Shown here: one piece after another, positions 7,125-14,227 of the stretch
Position numbering within the stretch: the stretch's first letter is position 1
Layout of the letters: each line of letters opens with the position of its first letter
NCBI GenBank assembly: GCA_964412845.1
Contig: CAYPQM010000168.1
Span: forward strand, 1 to 14,227
DNA length: 14,227 nt
Direction of reading: 5' to 3'
Origin: JAWWPY01 sp964412845
GTDB lineage: Bacteria; Actinomycetota; Actinomycetes; Streptosporangiales; Streptosporangiaceae
The notes under the pieces: model-generated
The model's input: the letters and a program-made list of their open reading frames with translations, nothing else
Told to the model about the DNA's origin: nothing
Databases searched by the model: none
Position numbers and translations under genes: made by a program

Positions 7125-9212
7125 ATGAGGCGGCCAAGCTCCATCGGTGATCGGCTCAAAGTCGGCTTTGCCCTGTTCGTGGTGCTCATCGCCGCCGTAG
7201 GTGCGTTGGTCTATGCCGGGTTCGCGCGCCAGGAGGGGGCGAACCGGCAGCTCAACGACCGGATCTACGTCCTGCGGCATGCCGCCACCGAGCTGGATGC
7301 CGCCTTCTCCGACGGCCAGCTGGCTATCGCCAACTACCAGCTCACCTTCGAGACGCACTTCCTGACCGACTATGACGCTGACGCCGCTTATTTCGATGCC
7401 CAGCTGGCCATCATTCGCCGCTACGCCCCGGGCAGCATGCGAGATCTCGTTGCCCGGCAGGCTCGGGCCGGCACCGCCTGGTCGGCGCTCTCGAACCAGA
7501 TCATCGCCGACCCGGCCAGCACCGCCGCGGACACGGCCCAGACGGACCGGGAGTGGGCCACCAACGAGAGCTTCACCGCAGCCAACACCATCATGGTGAC
7601 ACGCATCAACGCCACGATCAGCGGCCTGGTCCGGGACAGCAACCGCACCCTCGGCATCGGCCTGGCCTGGACCACCGCCGCGCTGGTGGTCGCGATCGGG
7701 CTCGCCCTGACCATCGCGGCCGGCACGGTGCGCCGCACCCTCGGGCCGTTGCGGCAGCTCACCGGGACCGTCAACCGGCTCACCGCCGGTGACCACGCCG
7801 CCCGCGCCCACGCGTCCGGGCCGACGGAGATCCGGGACGTCGCCCTCGCGGTCAACATGCTGGCTGACGAGAGTGACCGGCTGCGTGCGCAGGAGACCGT
7901 GACCAACCGGCTGCGCGCGATGGCCAGGGAAACCGGCCTGCGGATCAGGGAGCATCTGCACGCTGATGACGTCATCCGGGAGGCGCGGCTGGTGCTGGAG
8001 GAGAATCTGGACGCGGACGTCGTGTACCTGCATGTGATCCGGGACGGGAAGATGGGCCCGCCGGAGGGCCACGAGCATGACTGGCTGCTCCCGGATACTT
8101 TCCTGGACAACTTTCCGCCTAGCTCGTTCCGGATACTGGAGGAGTTGCTCAGGAACCAGGCCAGCCTGGTGATCCAGGACGTGCCCGGCCCGGAAGGCGA
8201 TCACTTCCGGCCGGAGATACGTGACGCGCTGCGCGAGGCCGGCATCGTGTCACATCTGCTGATTCCCTTCGGGGTCGGCTCTGAGCTGCTGGGCATGATC
8301 GTGGCCGACCGTTTGCACGCCGGGCACCCGTGGGCGGAGGCCGAGATTGACGCGGTGCAGTCGATCGCGGCCGACCTGGGGCGCGGGCTGCACCATGCGC
8401 GGCTGTATGAGGAGGAAAACCGCCTCGTGGCGGAGCTGAAGTCCATCGACCGGGCGAAATCTGACTTCGTCGCGACGGTCTCGCACGAACTGCGGACCCC
8501 GCTGACCAGCATCAGGGGCTACATCGAGATGCTCTTGGACCGTGACCTGGGCGAGCTCGGAGCTGAGCAGGAACGCACGCTCGAAACGGTCGACCGGAAC
8601 GCGGCCCGGCTGCAGGACCTGATTGAGGACCTGCTCACCCTGTCCGCGATCGAGGCGGGCACCTTCACCACCGTGACCAAGCCGGCCAACCTGCTGGACA
8701 TCATCGGCCGGGCCGGCGAGGAGGTTCAGCCAGCCGTGCTGAGCAAAGGGATAACCCTGACGACAACAGGTCTCCCTGATGGCCTGATCGTGAACGGGGA
8801 CACCAGCCAGCTCACCAGGGTGCTGGCCAACCTGCTCTCCAACGCGGTGAAGTTCACCCCCGCCGGAGGGCAGGTCGAGGTGACCGCGGTCGCGGCCGGT
8901 GGCTGGGCGGTCCTGTCCGTGGCCGATACCGGCATCGGGATTCCGGATGCGGACAAGAAGGACCTGTTCACCCGTTTCTTCCGGGCGTCGAACGCGATGA
9001 AGCGGGCTATCCCGGGGACCGGTCTGGGCCTGGCCATCGTCCAGTCCATCGTCGCCGCCCACGGCGGTGACCTGGACCTTCAGTCACACGAAGGCCAGGG
9101 GACCACCATCACCGTGCGGCTGCCGCTGGCTGAGCCCGTCGCGCCGGCGGAGCCGGCCTACCACGAGGCTGAGCGCCGCCGTGCGACCGCCGCGTCCAGC
9201 ACGCCCTCGTAG
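7125..9212 (+). CDS. Membrane sensor histidine kinase HK1 (CHASE3-like, HAMP, GAF, HisKA, HATPase_c)
   Basis: A 695-aa protein. TM1 is at about 13-32, an extracytoplasmic helical CHASE3-like domain at 33-177 and TM2 at 178-200, followed by HAMP (about 200-253) and a GAF domain (about 264-430) ending in DLGRGLHHARLYEEE. HisKA carries the H box SHELRTPLTS with His454 as phospho-acceptor. The ATPase has the N box with Asn573, DTGIGIP (601-607), the F box LFTRFFRAS and GTGLGL (631-636), all intact. The start is ATG 7125, with GGAGG nine bases upstream; TTG 7080 in the same frame is less likely. It should autophosphorylate in trans and pass phosphate to a response regulator, but none is encoded here. 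The signal is unknown. Its last 253 codons contain a tract identical in DNA to the next kinase. Confidence 0.94.
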   Translation: MRRPSSIGDRLKVGFALFVVLIAAVGALVYAGFARQEGANRQLNDRIYVLRHAATELDAAFSDGQLAIANYQLTFETHFLTDYDADAAYFDAQLAIIRRYAPGSMRDLVARQARAGTAWSALSNQIIADPASTAADTAQTDREWATNESFTAANTIMVTRINATISGLVRDSNRTLGIGLAWTTAALVVAIGLALTIAAGTVRRTLGPLRQLTGTVNRLTAGDHAARAHASGPTEIRDVALAVNMLADESDRLRAQETVTNRLRAMARETGLRIREHLHADDVIREARLVLEENLDADVVYLHVIRDGKMGPPEGHEHDWLLPDTFLDNFPPSSFRILEELLRNQASLVIQDVPGPEGDHFRPEIRDALREAGIVSHLLIPFGVGSELLGMIVADRLHAGHPWAEAEIDAVQSIAADLGRGLHHARLYEEENRLVAELKSIDRAKSDFVATVSHELRTPLTSIRGYIEMLLDRDLGELGAEQERTLETVDRNAARLQDLIEDLLTLSAIEAGTFTTVTKPANLLDIIGRAGEEVQPAVLSKGITLTTTGLPDGLIVNGDTSQLTRVLANLLSNAVKFTPAGGQVEVTAVAAGGWAVLSVADTGIGIPDADKKDLFTRFFRASNAMKRAIPGTGLGLAIVQSIVAAHGGDLDLQSHEGQGTTITVRLPLAEPVAPAEPAYHEAERRRATAASSTPS
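8339..9097 (+). repeat. 759-bp direct repeat, copy 1 (in HK1)
   Basis: Comparing line by line, 8339-9097 is identical at every base to 10558-11316, an offset of 2219. It covers the end of the GAF domain, HisKA and almost the whole ATPase (HK1 residues 406-657). Mismatches resume immediately on both sides (8338 and 9098). Confidence 0.97.
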
Positions 9213-9343
9213 TGCCTTCGCTCTGCTCAATTACTAAGAGTAATATATCTATAACTATGAGCGAAATGCTGGTGTGGACCGGACCCCCGCGGGGGATGGC
9301 CCACCCGCTTTTGCCTGGGGCAGGGTGAGCAGGGGGCGTGCGG
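9213..9343. promoter_or_regulatory. HK1-HK2 intergenic region with AT-rich promoter-like segment and inverted repeat
   Basis: This 131-bp gap contains a strikingly AT-rich segment (about 9229-9258) with TATATC and TATAAC as possible -10 elements. It is overlapped by a perfect inverted repeat, ATTACT-AAG-AGTAAT (9230-9244), that could be an operator. Further on is the self-complementary CCCCCGCGGGGG (9284-9295). The ribosome site AGGGGG (9331-9336) serves ATG 9344. HK2 and HK3 may therefore have their own promoter, separate from HK1; no clear -35 was found. Confidence 0.35.
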
Positions 9344-11431
9344 ATGAGACCGGCCAGCTCGATGACCAGCCGGCTGTGGCGTGGCTGCATCGTGTTCGCC
9401 GTGCTCGCCATCGGCTCCGGGGCGCTCATTTACGCCGGGATCAGGTACCAGAACGCGGCGATCAGCGACGAAGTCCAGAACATCCATCCGCTGGAGGTCA
9501 CCGCCCTTGAGATCCAGGCCGATTTCGCCAACGCCCAGGCGGCGCTGGGCGCCTACATACTGACCCGGGAACCGCAGTTCCTTCACTTCTATCGCGGCTC
9601 CCGCAGCGAGCTGAAGATCACGCTCAGCCAGGCGCGGGACCATACGCGCGGTCAATTGCGGCGCGATGTGGTCGCCCAGCAACGCGAAGTGGCTACCTGG
9701 TTCACGTTCGCCGATCAGGTGCAGGTCCTGCCCGCCGGTGACCCGCAGATCGCCGTCATTTCGCTGCGGAGCTACCCGAGCGCGGCCGCGTTCGGGCTGG
9801 CCAACAAGGGGATGCTGGCCCAGTTGCGGGCGCAGAGCAAGCTGGCGATCGACAATGCCCACCAGGTCCTCACCCGGGCCGTGGCCGGGAGCGCGAGCCT
9901 GGCCGTGCTGGCCGTGCTGCTGGCGTTGCTCGCCGCGTCCGGCACCATCCGCGGTATCACCAGACCGCTGCGCAGCCTTACGTCCACGGTGCAGCGGCTC
10001 TCTGCTGGTGACAATGCGGCCCGCGCGGAGCTGACCGGATCCTCGGAGGCTCGGGACGTCGCCCTCGCGGTCAACATGCTGGCCGACGAGAGCGACCGGC
10101 TGCGGGAGCAGGAGGCCGTGACCAACCGGCTGCGCGCGATGGCCAGGGAAACCGGCCTGCGGATCCGGGAGCATCTGCACGCTGATGACGTCATCCGGGA
10201 GGCGCGGGTGGTGCTGGAGGGGAACCTGGACGCGGACGTCGTGTACCTGCACCTGATCCACGACGGGAAAATGGGCCCGCCGGAAGGTCACGAGCATGAC
10301 TGGCTGCTTCCGGATGACTTCCTGGACAGCCTTCCCCCTGGCATGTTCCTGATGCTCGAGCAGTTGCTCAGGAACCAGGCGTGCCAGGTGGTCCAGGATA
10401 TGCCCGGCCCGGACGGTGACAGTCTCCGGCCGGAGGTGCGTGACGCGCTGCGGCAGGCCGGCATCGTGTCACATCTCCTGGTTCCCTTCGGGGTCGGCTC
10501 GGAACTGCTGGGCATGATCGTGGCCGACCGTTTGCAGGCCGGGCAGCCGTGGACGGCGGCCGAGATTGACGCGGTGCAGTCGATCGCGGCCGACCTGGGG
10601 CGCGGGCTGCACCATGCGCGGCTGTATGAGGAGGAAAACCGCCTCGTGGCGGAGCTGAAGTCCATCGACCGGGCGAAATCTGACTTCGTCGCGACGGTCT
10701 CGCACGAACTGCGGACCCCGCTGACCAGCATCAGGGGCTACATCGAGATGCTCTTGGACCGTGACCTGGGCGAGCTCGGAGCTGAGCAGGAACGCACGCT
10801 CGAAACGGTCGACCGGAACGCGGCCCGGCTGCAGGACCTGATTGAGGACCTGCTCACCCTGTCCGCGATCGAGGCGGGCACCTTCACCACCGTGACCAAG
10901 CCGGCCAACCTGCTGGACATCATCGGCCGGGCCGGCGAGGAGGTTCAGCCAGCCGTGCTGAGCAAAGGGATAACCCTGACGACAACAGGTCTCCCTGATG
11001 GCCTGATCGTGAACGGGGACACCAGCCAGCTCACCAGGGTGCTGGCCAACCTGCTCTCCAACGCGGTGAAGTTCACCCCCGCCGGAGGGCAGGTCGAGGT
11101 GACCGCGGTCGCGGCCGGTGGCTGGGCGGTCCTGTCCGTGGCCGATACCGGCATCGGGATTCCGGATGCGGACAAGAAGGACCTGTTCACCCGTTTCTTC
11201 CGGGCGTCGAACGCGATGAAGCGGGCTATCCCGGGGACCGGTCTGGGCCTGGCCATCGTCCAGTCCATCGTCGCCGCCCACGGCGGTGACCTGGACCTTC
11301 AGTCACACGAAGGCCACGGCACGACCATCACGGTACGACTGCCGCTGGCGGTACCTGGCGCTCCGCCGGCCGCGGTGTACCAGGGACCTGAGCGGCGCGG
11401 CGCGGCGGCCGCGTCCGGAGTGTCCTCATGA
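9344..11431 (+). CDS. Membrane sensor histidine kinase HK2, paralogue of HK1
   Basis: 695 aa, the same length and domain order as HK1: TM1 at about 13-32, a CHASE3-like ectodomain (GAYILTREPQFLHFYRGSRS resembles the CHASE3 core), TM2 at about 182-200, then HAMP, GAF, HisKA with His454 in SHELRTPLTS, and an ATPase with intact N, G1, F and G2 boxes. The ectodomain is strongly diverged from HK1 (about 25% identical by hand count), so it probably senses a different ligand. The kinase core (residues 406-657) is identical in protein and DNA. The start is ATG 9344, with AGGGGG at 9331-9336; GTG 9338 is too close to that site. Its TGA overlaps the HK3 start by four bases (ATGA). No cognate response regulator is nearby. 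Confidence 0.94.
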   Translation: MRPASSMTSRLWRGCIVFAVLAIGSGALIYAGIRYQNAAISDEVQNIHPLEVTALEIQADFANAQAALGAYILTREPQFLHFYRGSRSELKITLSQARDHTRGQLRRDVVAQQREVATWFTFADQVQVLPAGDPQIAVISLRSYPSAAAFGLANKGMLAQLRAQSKLAIDNAHQVLTRAVAGSASLAVLAVLLALLAASGTIRGITRPLRSLTSTVQRLSAGDNAARAELTGSSEARDVALAVNMLADESDRLREQEAVTNRLRAMARETGLRIREHLHADDVIREARVVLEGNLDADVVYLHLIHDGKMGPPEGHEHDWLLPDDFLDSLPPGMFLMLEQLLRNQACQVVQDMPGPDGDSLRPEVRDALRQAGIVSHLLVPFGVGSELLGMIVADRLQAGQPWTAAEIDAVQSIAADLGRGLHHARLYEEENRLVAELKSIDRAKSDFVATVSHELRTPLTSIRGYIEMLLDRDLGELGAEQERTLETVDRNAARLQDLIEDLLTLSAIEAGTFTTVTKPANLLDIIGRAGEEVQPAVLSKGITLTTTGLPDGLIVNGDTSQLTRVLANLLSNAVKFTPAGGQVEVTAVAAGGWAVLSVADTGIGIPDADKKDLFTRFFRASNAMKRAIPGTGLGLAIVQSIVAAHGGDLDLQSHEGHGTTITVRLPLAVPGAPPAAVYQGPERRGAAAASGVSS
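10558..11316 (+). repeat. 759-bp direct repeat, copy 2 (in HK2)
   Basis: Identical at every base to 8339-9097. The roughly 505 bp just upstream (10053-10557 against 7834-8338) aligns without indels but carries about 55 mismatches by hand count, around 11%. The sharp change from diverged to identical marks a conversion-like boundary. Confidence 0.97.
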
Positions 11432-13545
11432 GGTCCCGGGGCTCGATCGTCAGCCAGTTTCTCATCGCGTTCTGCGCGTTCGCTGTCCTCATCGCCATCG
11501 CGGCTGTCGTCGGCTACCTAGGTCTCGCGCATCAGGACTCGGCGGCCAAGCAACTGACCGGGCGCGACTACGTGCTCCAGCAGGCGGCCGGCCGGATGCA
11601 GCAGGACTTCACCACCAGCCAGCAGTCCATCAGCGGCTTCGCGCTGTCTGGCCGCGGTGACGCGCTGGGGCCAATCAGCCAGTCCCGCACGGACTTCGGC
11701 ACGCAGATGGTGATACTCCAGCGGGTTGCCCCCGCTGGCCTGCGCAGCTTGGTGCTGAGGCAGGCCCAGGCCGGAACGCAGCTCTTCGCGGTCGCTGATC
11801 AGGTCGCTACCCTCCGGCCAGCTTCCGCTGCGGCCCGGGGACTCGCCAGCGGGACCTCCGCGATCGCGGGAAAGTTCTACGCGGCCAACTCCGGCATGCA
11901 GGAAACTCTGGCGTCCGAGGTCAGGCGGCTGACCGCGGAAAGCAGGCACTCACTCCGGATCGGACTGGCCTGGAGCGCGGCCGCGGTTGCCCTCGCCGTG
12001 GCGCTCATCCTGATCCTGTCGATCAGCATGGTCCGCAGCATCACCGCACCGCTGCGGGCCCTCACCGCCGCCGTGCGCACGCTGACATCCGGTGACCGTT
12101 CGGCCCGGGTGACCATGGCGGGATCCGCTGAGGTGCGGAAGGTGGCCGAGTCGGTCAACACCATGGCGGACGAGAATGACCGCCTCCGCGGACAGGAGGA
12201 GGAGCGCACCCGGCTGCGGGCGCTGGCCCGCGAGGCCGGCATCCGCATCCGTCAGCACCTGATCACCGAGGATGTCCTCCGCGAGGCGTCCGCCGCGATC
12301 ACCAAGTGCGTGGCCGCGGATCTGGCGGCAATGCGCCTGGCCGAGGAGGGGAACCCCCGGTATGGCGACTCGTCCCAGCGGGACTGGCTTCCGGTCAGCT
12401 TCCCTGGCGCGCTGTCCGCTAACTTCCACGCCTGGGCGAGCGAGCTGCTCCGGAGCCAGTCCAGCACGGTGATCCAGGACGTGCGCGGCACGGAAGGCGA
12501 AGTGCTCCCGCCGGCCATCCGCGAGCCGCTGATCCAGCAGGGGGTTGTGTCACACATGGCGACCCCCTTCGGGGTCGGAGCCGAACTGTACGGGGTCATC
12601 GAACTTGAGCGGGTCGAGCCGGGGCACCCGTGGACCGCCGCCGAGGTCGAGGCCATCCAGTCGCTGGCGGCAGATCTCGGTCGCGGGCTGCAGCACGCGC
12701 GCCTGTACGAGGACGAGAACCGGCTGGTGGAACAGCTGAAGACGCTGGACCAGACGAAGTCTGACTTCTTCGCGACGGTCTCGAACGAGCTCCGCGCGCC
12801 GCTCACCAGTATTGAGGGTTACGTGGAGATGCTCAGGGATGAGGACGCGGGGAAGATCACCGGCGCGCAGGAACGGATGCTGGAGACCATCGCCCGCAAT
12901 GCGATCAGGCTGCGGAACCTGATCGAAGACCTGTTCATGTTGTCGAAGATCGAGTCGGGCGCCTTCCAGGCCGCGGCGCGCCCGGTGAACCTGCTGGATG
13001 TCGTCCGCGACGCCGCGCAGGTACTCCAGCCTTCGGTGGACGGCACCGGGCTCACCCTGACCGTGACATGTCCTGACCAGGGCCTGATGGTCAGCGGCGA
13101 CGCGGGCCAGCTCGACCGGGTGGTGATGAACCTGCTCTCGAACGCCGCGAAATTCACGCCTCCCGGCGGCCAGATCCGCTTGTCCGCCGCCCGGGTTGGT
13201 GACGCTGCGGTGCTGAGCGTCAGCGATACCGGCATCGGCATCCCGGCCAAGGACAAAGAGGCTGTCTTCAGTCGCTTCTTCCGGGCATCGAACGCGGTAC
13301 GGCGATCCATCCCCGGCACCGGCCTCGGCCTGACCATTGTCGCCACCATCATTGCCGATCACGGCGGCTCCGTGGACGTCCAGTCCAACGAGGGGGTCGG
13401 AACGACGGTAACCGTGCGGCTCCCCCTGCTGCCCGCAGGCCGGGGAGCCATGGCCGGGATGCCCGTGGGTGGGGTGCCCGTGGGTGGGGTGCCCGCAGGC
13501 GAGGTGCCTGCAGGCGAGGTGCCTATGGGCGTGGCTCACCGGTGA
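11428..13545 (+). CDS. Degenerate sensor histidine kinase HK3 lacking the phospho-acceptor His (pseudokinase candidate)
   Basis: A 705-aa paralogue of HK1 and HK2: TM1 about 10-30, CHASE3-like ectodomain, TM2 about 178-200, HAMP, GAF (FGVGAELYGVIELE) and HisKA/HATPase_c. The H box reads SNELRAPLTS: Asn453 (AAC, 12784-12786) replaces the acceptor His, and Ala457 replaces the Thr that HisKA kinases use for phosphatase activity. The ATPase is intact (Asn572, DTGIGIP 600-606, FSRFFRAS, GTGLGL 630-635). It should bind ATP but not autophosphorylate at the usual site. It might phosphorylate the His of HK1 or HK2 in a heterodimer, or act as an inhibitory partner. The start is ATG 11428, with GGAG at 11417-11420, overlapping the HK2 stop as ATGA, which favours co-translation. 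The reading frame is open throughout, so it is not a simple pseudogene. The C-terminus is a Gly/Val/Pro repeat tail. Confidence 0.93.
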   Translation: MRSRGSIVSQFLIAFCAFAVLIAIAAVVGYLGLAHQDSAAKQLTGRDYVLQQAAGRMQQDFTTSQQSISGFALSGRGDALGPISQSRTDFGTQMVILQRVAPAGLRSLVLRQAQAGTQLFAVADQVATLRPASAAARGLASGTSAIAGKFYAANSGMQETLASEVRRLTAESRHSLRIGLAWSAAAVALAVALILILSISMVRSITAPLRALTAAVRTLTSGDRSARVTMAGSAEVRKVAESVNTMADENDRLRGQEEERTRLRALAREAGIRIRQHLITEDVLREASAAITKCVAADLAAMRLAEEGNPRYGDSSQRDWLPVSFPGALSANFHAWASELLRSQSSTVIQDVRGTEGEVLPPAIREPLIQQGVVSHMATPFGVGAELYGVIELERVEPGHPWTAAEVEAIQSLAADLGRGLQHARLYEDENRLVEQLKTLDQTKSDFFATVSNELRAPLTSIEGYVEMLRDEDAGKITGAQERMLETIARNAIRLRNLIEDLFMLSKIESGAFQAAARPVNLLDVVRDAAQVLQPSVDGTGLTLTVTCPDQGLMVSGDAGQLDRVVMNLLSNAAKFTPPGGQIRLSAARVGDAAVLSVSDTGIGIPAKDKEAVFSRFFRASNAVRRSIPGTGLGLTIVATIIADHGGSVDVQSNEGVGTTVTVRLPLLPAGRGAMAGMPVGGVPVGGVPAGEVPAGEVPMGVAHR
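13456..13530 (+). repeat. Five 15-bp tandem repeats encoding a G-x-V-P-x tail
   Basis: Five consecutive 15-bp units, of which GGGGTGCCCGTGGGT is the second. They run 13456-13470, 13471-13485, 13486-13500, 13501-13515 and 13516-13530, with gradual substitutions along the array. Being in frame, they give GMPVG, GVPVG, GVPAG, EVPAG and EVPMG at the end of HK3. HK1 and HK2 lack this tail. The last unit overlaps the 3' end of the convergent mutase gene. Confidence 0.9.
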
Positions 13546-14227
13546 TGAGATCCCGGACAGCCGACCGCAATGCGCCGAGCCGGGCGGCGGCGGCCGTACG
13601 CGCGGCGGCCAGGGTCGCGCCCACGGTCGGCTCGACGACCTCCAGGTAGGCCTTCAGCTTCGGCTCTGTGCCGCTCGGCCGGATGACAACGCGGGCACCA
13701 GGGAGCCAGTACCGCAGCACGTCGGCGGGTGGCAGCCCGTCGCCGCCGCCCGCGAGGTCGCTGGCCGCGGTGACCGGCTGGTCCGCCAGGACGGTGGGTG
13801 GCGCGGCCCGCAGCGCAGCCATGACGTCTGCGGGGGACCGGGAAGCGAGCGCGAGCTGCGCGGTCAGGTGCACGCCGTGCTTCGCCTCCAGCGCATCCCA
13901 GCGGTCCAGCAGGGACTGCCCGGCTGACCTGGCGGTTGTCGCGAGGGCGAGCAGCGCAAGGGCCGCGCTGATCCCGTCCTTGTCCCGGACCGTGTCGCCG
14001 ACCGCGTAGCCGAGCGCTTCCTCATAGCCGAACACGAACCGGCTGTCCGGCGCGTACTCACCGGCCCGCACGATCCACTTGAAGCCGGTGAGCGTCTCCA
14101 CGTAACGGACATCGGCCGCTGCGGCGATCTTGCAAAGCATCGTGGAGGAGACCACCGTCGTGGCGACCAGCCGGTCCTGTGGCCGTGGCCCGGGCTCGCC
14201 CTCGGCGATCAGGAATGCACCAAGCAG
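13523..14227 (-). CDS. Phosphoglucomutase/phosphomannomutase, C-terminal part (5' end outside window)
   Basis: The last 234 residues of an alpha-D-phosphohexomutase, probably of the roughly 540-aa actinobacterial type (PmmB-like). Counting from the window edge, domain III contains VATTVVSSTM, ETLTGFKWI and the sugar-binding loop region FGYEEALGYAVGDTVRDKDG (66-85). Domain IV has the phosphate-binding loop VVIRPSGTEPKLKAY (190-204). The N-terminal part with the catalytic phosphoserine and metal loop lies outside, so activity cannot be judged. The enzyme interconverts hexose 1- and 6-phosphates in the cytoplasm. It ends at TAG 13523-13525 and overlaps the convergent HK3 gene by 23 bp. It looks like a housekeeping gene unrelated to the kinases. 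Confidence 0.93.
   Translation of the reverse strand: MLGAFLIAEGEPGPRPQDRLVATTVVSSTMLCKIAAAADVRYVETLTGFKWIVRAGEYAPDSRFVFGYEEALGYAVGDTVRDKDGISAALALLALATTARSAGQSLLDRWDALEAKHGVHLTAQLALASRSPADVMAALRAAPPTVLADQPVTAASDLAGGGDGLPPADVLRYWLPGARVVIRPSGTEPKLKAYLEVVEPTVGATLAAARTAAAARLGALRSAVRDLITGEPRP

Noticed and set aside
7436..8104. GAF-domain histidines (for example HEHDW in HK1/HK2) as a haem or metal sensor site
   Set aside because: The His pair is near residues 316-318 and absent in HK3, but without a structural alignment to known haem-GAF proteins the ligand role cannot be supported.
7077..9062. Minus-strand open frames opposite the kinases, repeated opposite HK2
   Set aside because: Identical copies appear in both kinases only because the underlying DNA is identical; no ribosome sites or domains support them.
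9284..9295. CCCCCGCGGGGG as a terminator of HK1
   Set aside because: The arms are only about 4 bp once a loop is allowed and there is no T-run; too weak to call.
8339..11316. Transposon or composite element carrying the duplicated kinase core
   Set aside because: No transposase, terminal inverted repeats or target duplications flank the 759-bp repeats; boundaries fall inside aligned coding sequence.
1..14227. tRNA, rRNA, CRISPR array, phage or integrase genes
   Set aside because: No cloverleaf-like sequence, spaced repeats or such genes were recognised; nearly all of the window is accounted for by ten protein genes and short intergenic regions.

Overview
The window is about 14.2 kb of high-GC DNA with strong G/C bias at third codon positions, GTG and TTG starts, and tightly packed genes. 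This suggests an actinomycete (Actinomycetota), probably a filamentous soil lineage; the genus cannot be fixed from this sequence. A run of exactly 100 N (5451-5550) shows it comes from a draft scaffold.

Region 1 (1-6384) is a sugar-utilisation locus. A LacI-family repressor on the minus strand is divergent from a plus-strand operon of four genes: a cytoplasmic GH127-type beta-L-arabinofuranosidase, a carbohydrate-binding lipoprotein, a MalF-type permease and a MalG-type permease interrupted by the N gap. No transport ATPase is encoded, so a shared MsmK/MsiK-like ATPase elsewhere is expected. The likely flow is capture of an arabinofuranose-containing oligosaccharide, import, and intracellular hydrolysis, with LacI sensing the sugar. 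A good -35/-10 promoter with a GGAAA-N4-TTTCC dyad at the predicted transcription start fits direct repression. A 15-bp perfect hairpin at the start of the first permease gene may set the binding protein to permease ratio.

Region 2 (6446-7003, minus) is a short XdhC-family protein made essentially of the Rossmann domain, convergent with the sugar operon and divergent from the kinases.

Region 3 (7125-13545) is the unusual part: three tandem paralogous membrane histidine kinases of nearly equal length (695, 695 and 705 aa), each TM - extracytoplasmic CHASE3-like domain - TM - HAMP - GAF - HisKA - HATPase_c. No response regulator lies beside them. HK1 and HK2 share a 759-bp stretch with no nucleotide differences, while flanking DNA is clearly diverged, which points to recent gene conversion (or an assembly artefact). 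HK3 is translationally coupled to HK2 by an ATGA overlap. It has lost the phospho-acceptor histidine (Asn453) and the conserved Thr four residues later (Ala457), but keeps all ATP-binding motifs, so it looks like a pseudo-histidine kinase. It ends in a 5 x 15-bp repeat tail that runs into the convergent next gene.

Region 4 (13523-14227, minus) is the C-terminal 234 residues of a phosphoglucomutase/phosphomannomutase, truncated by the window edge.
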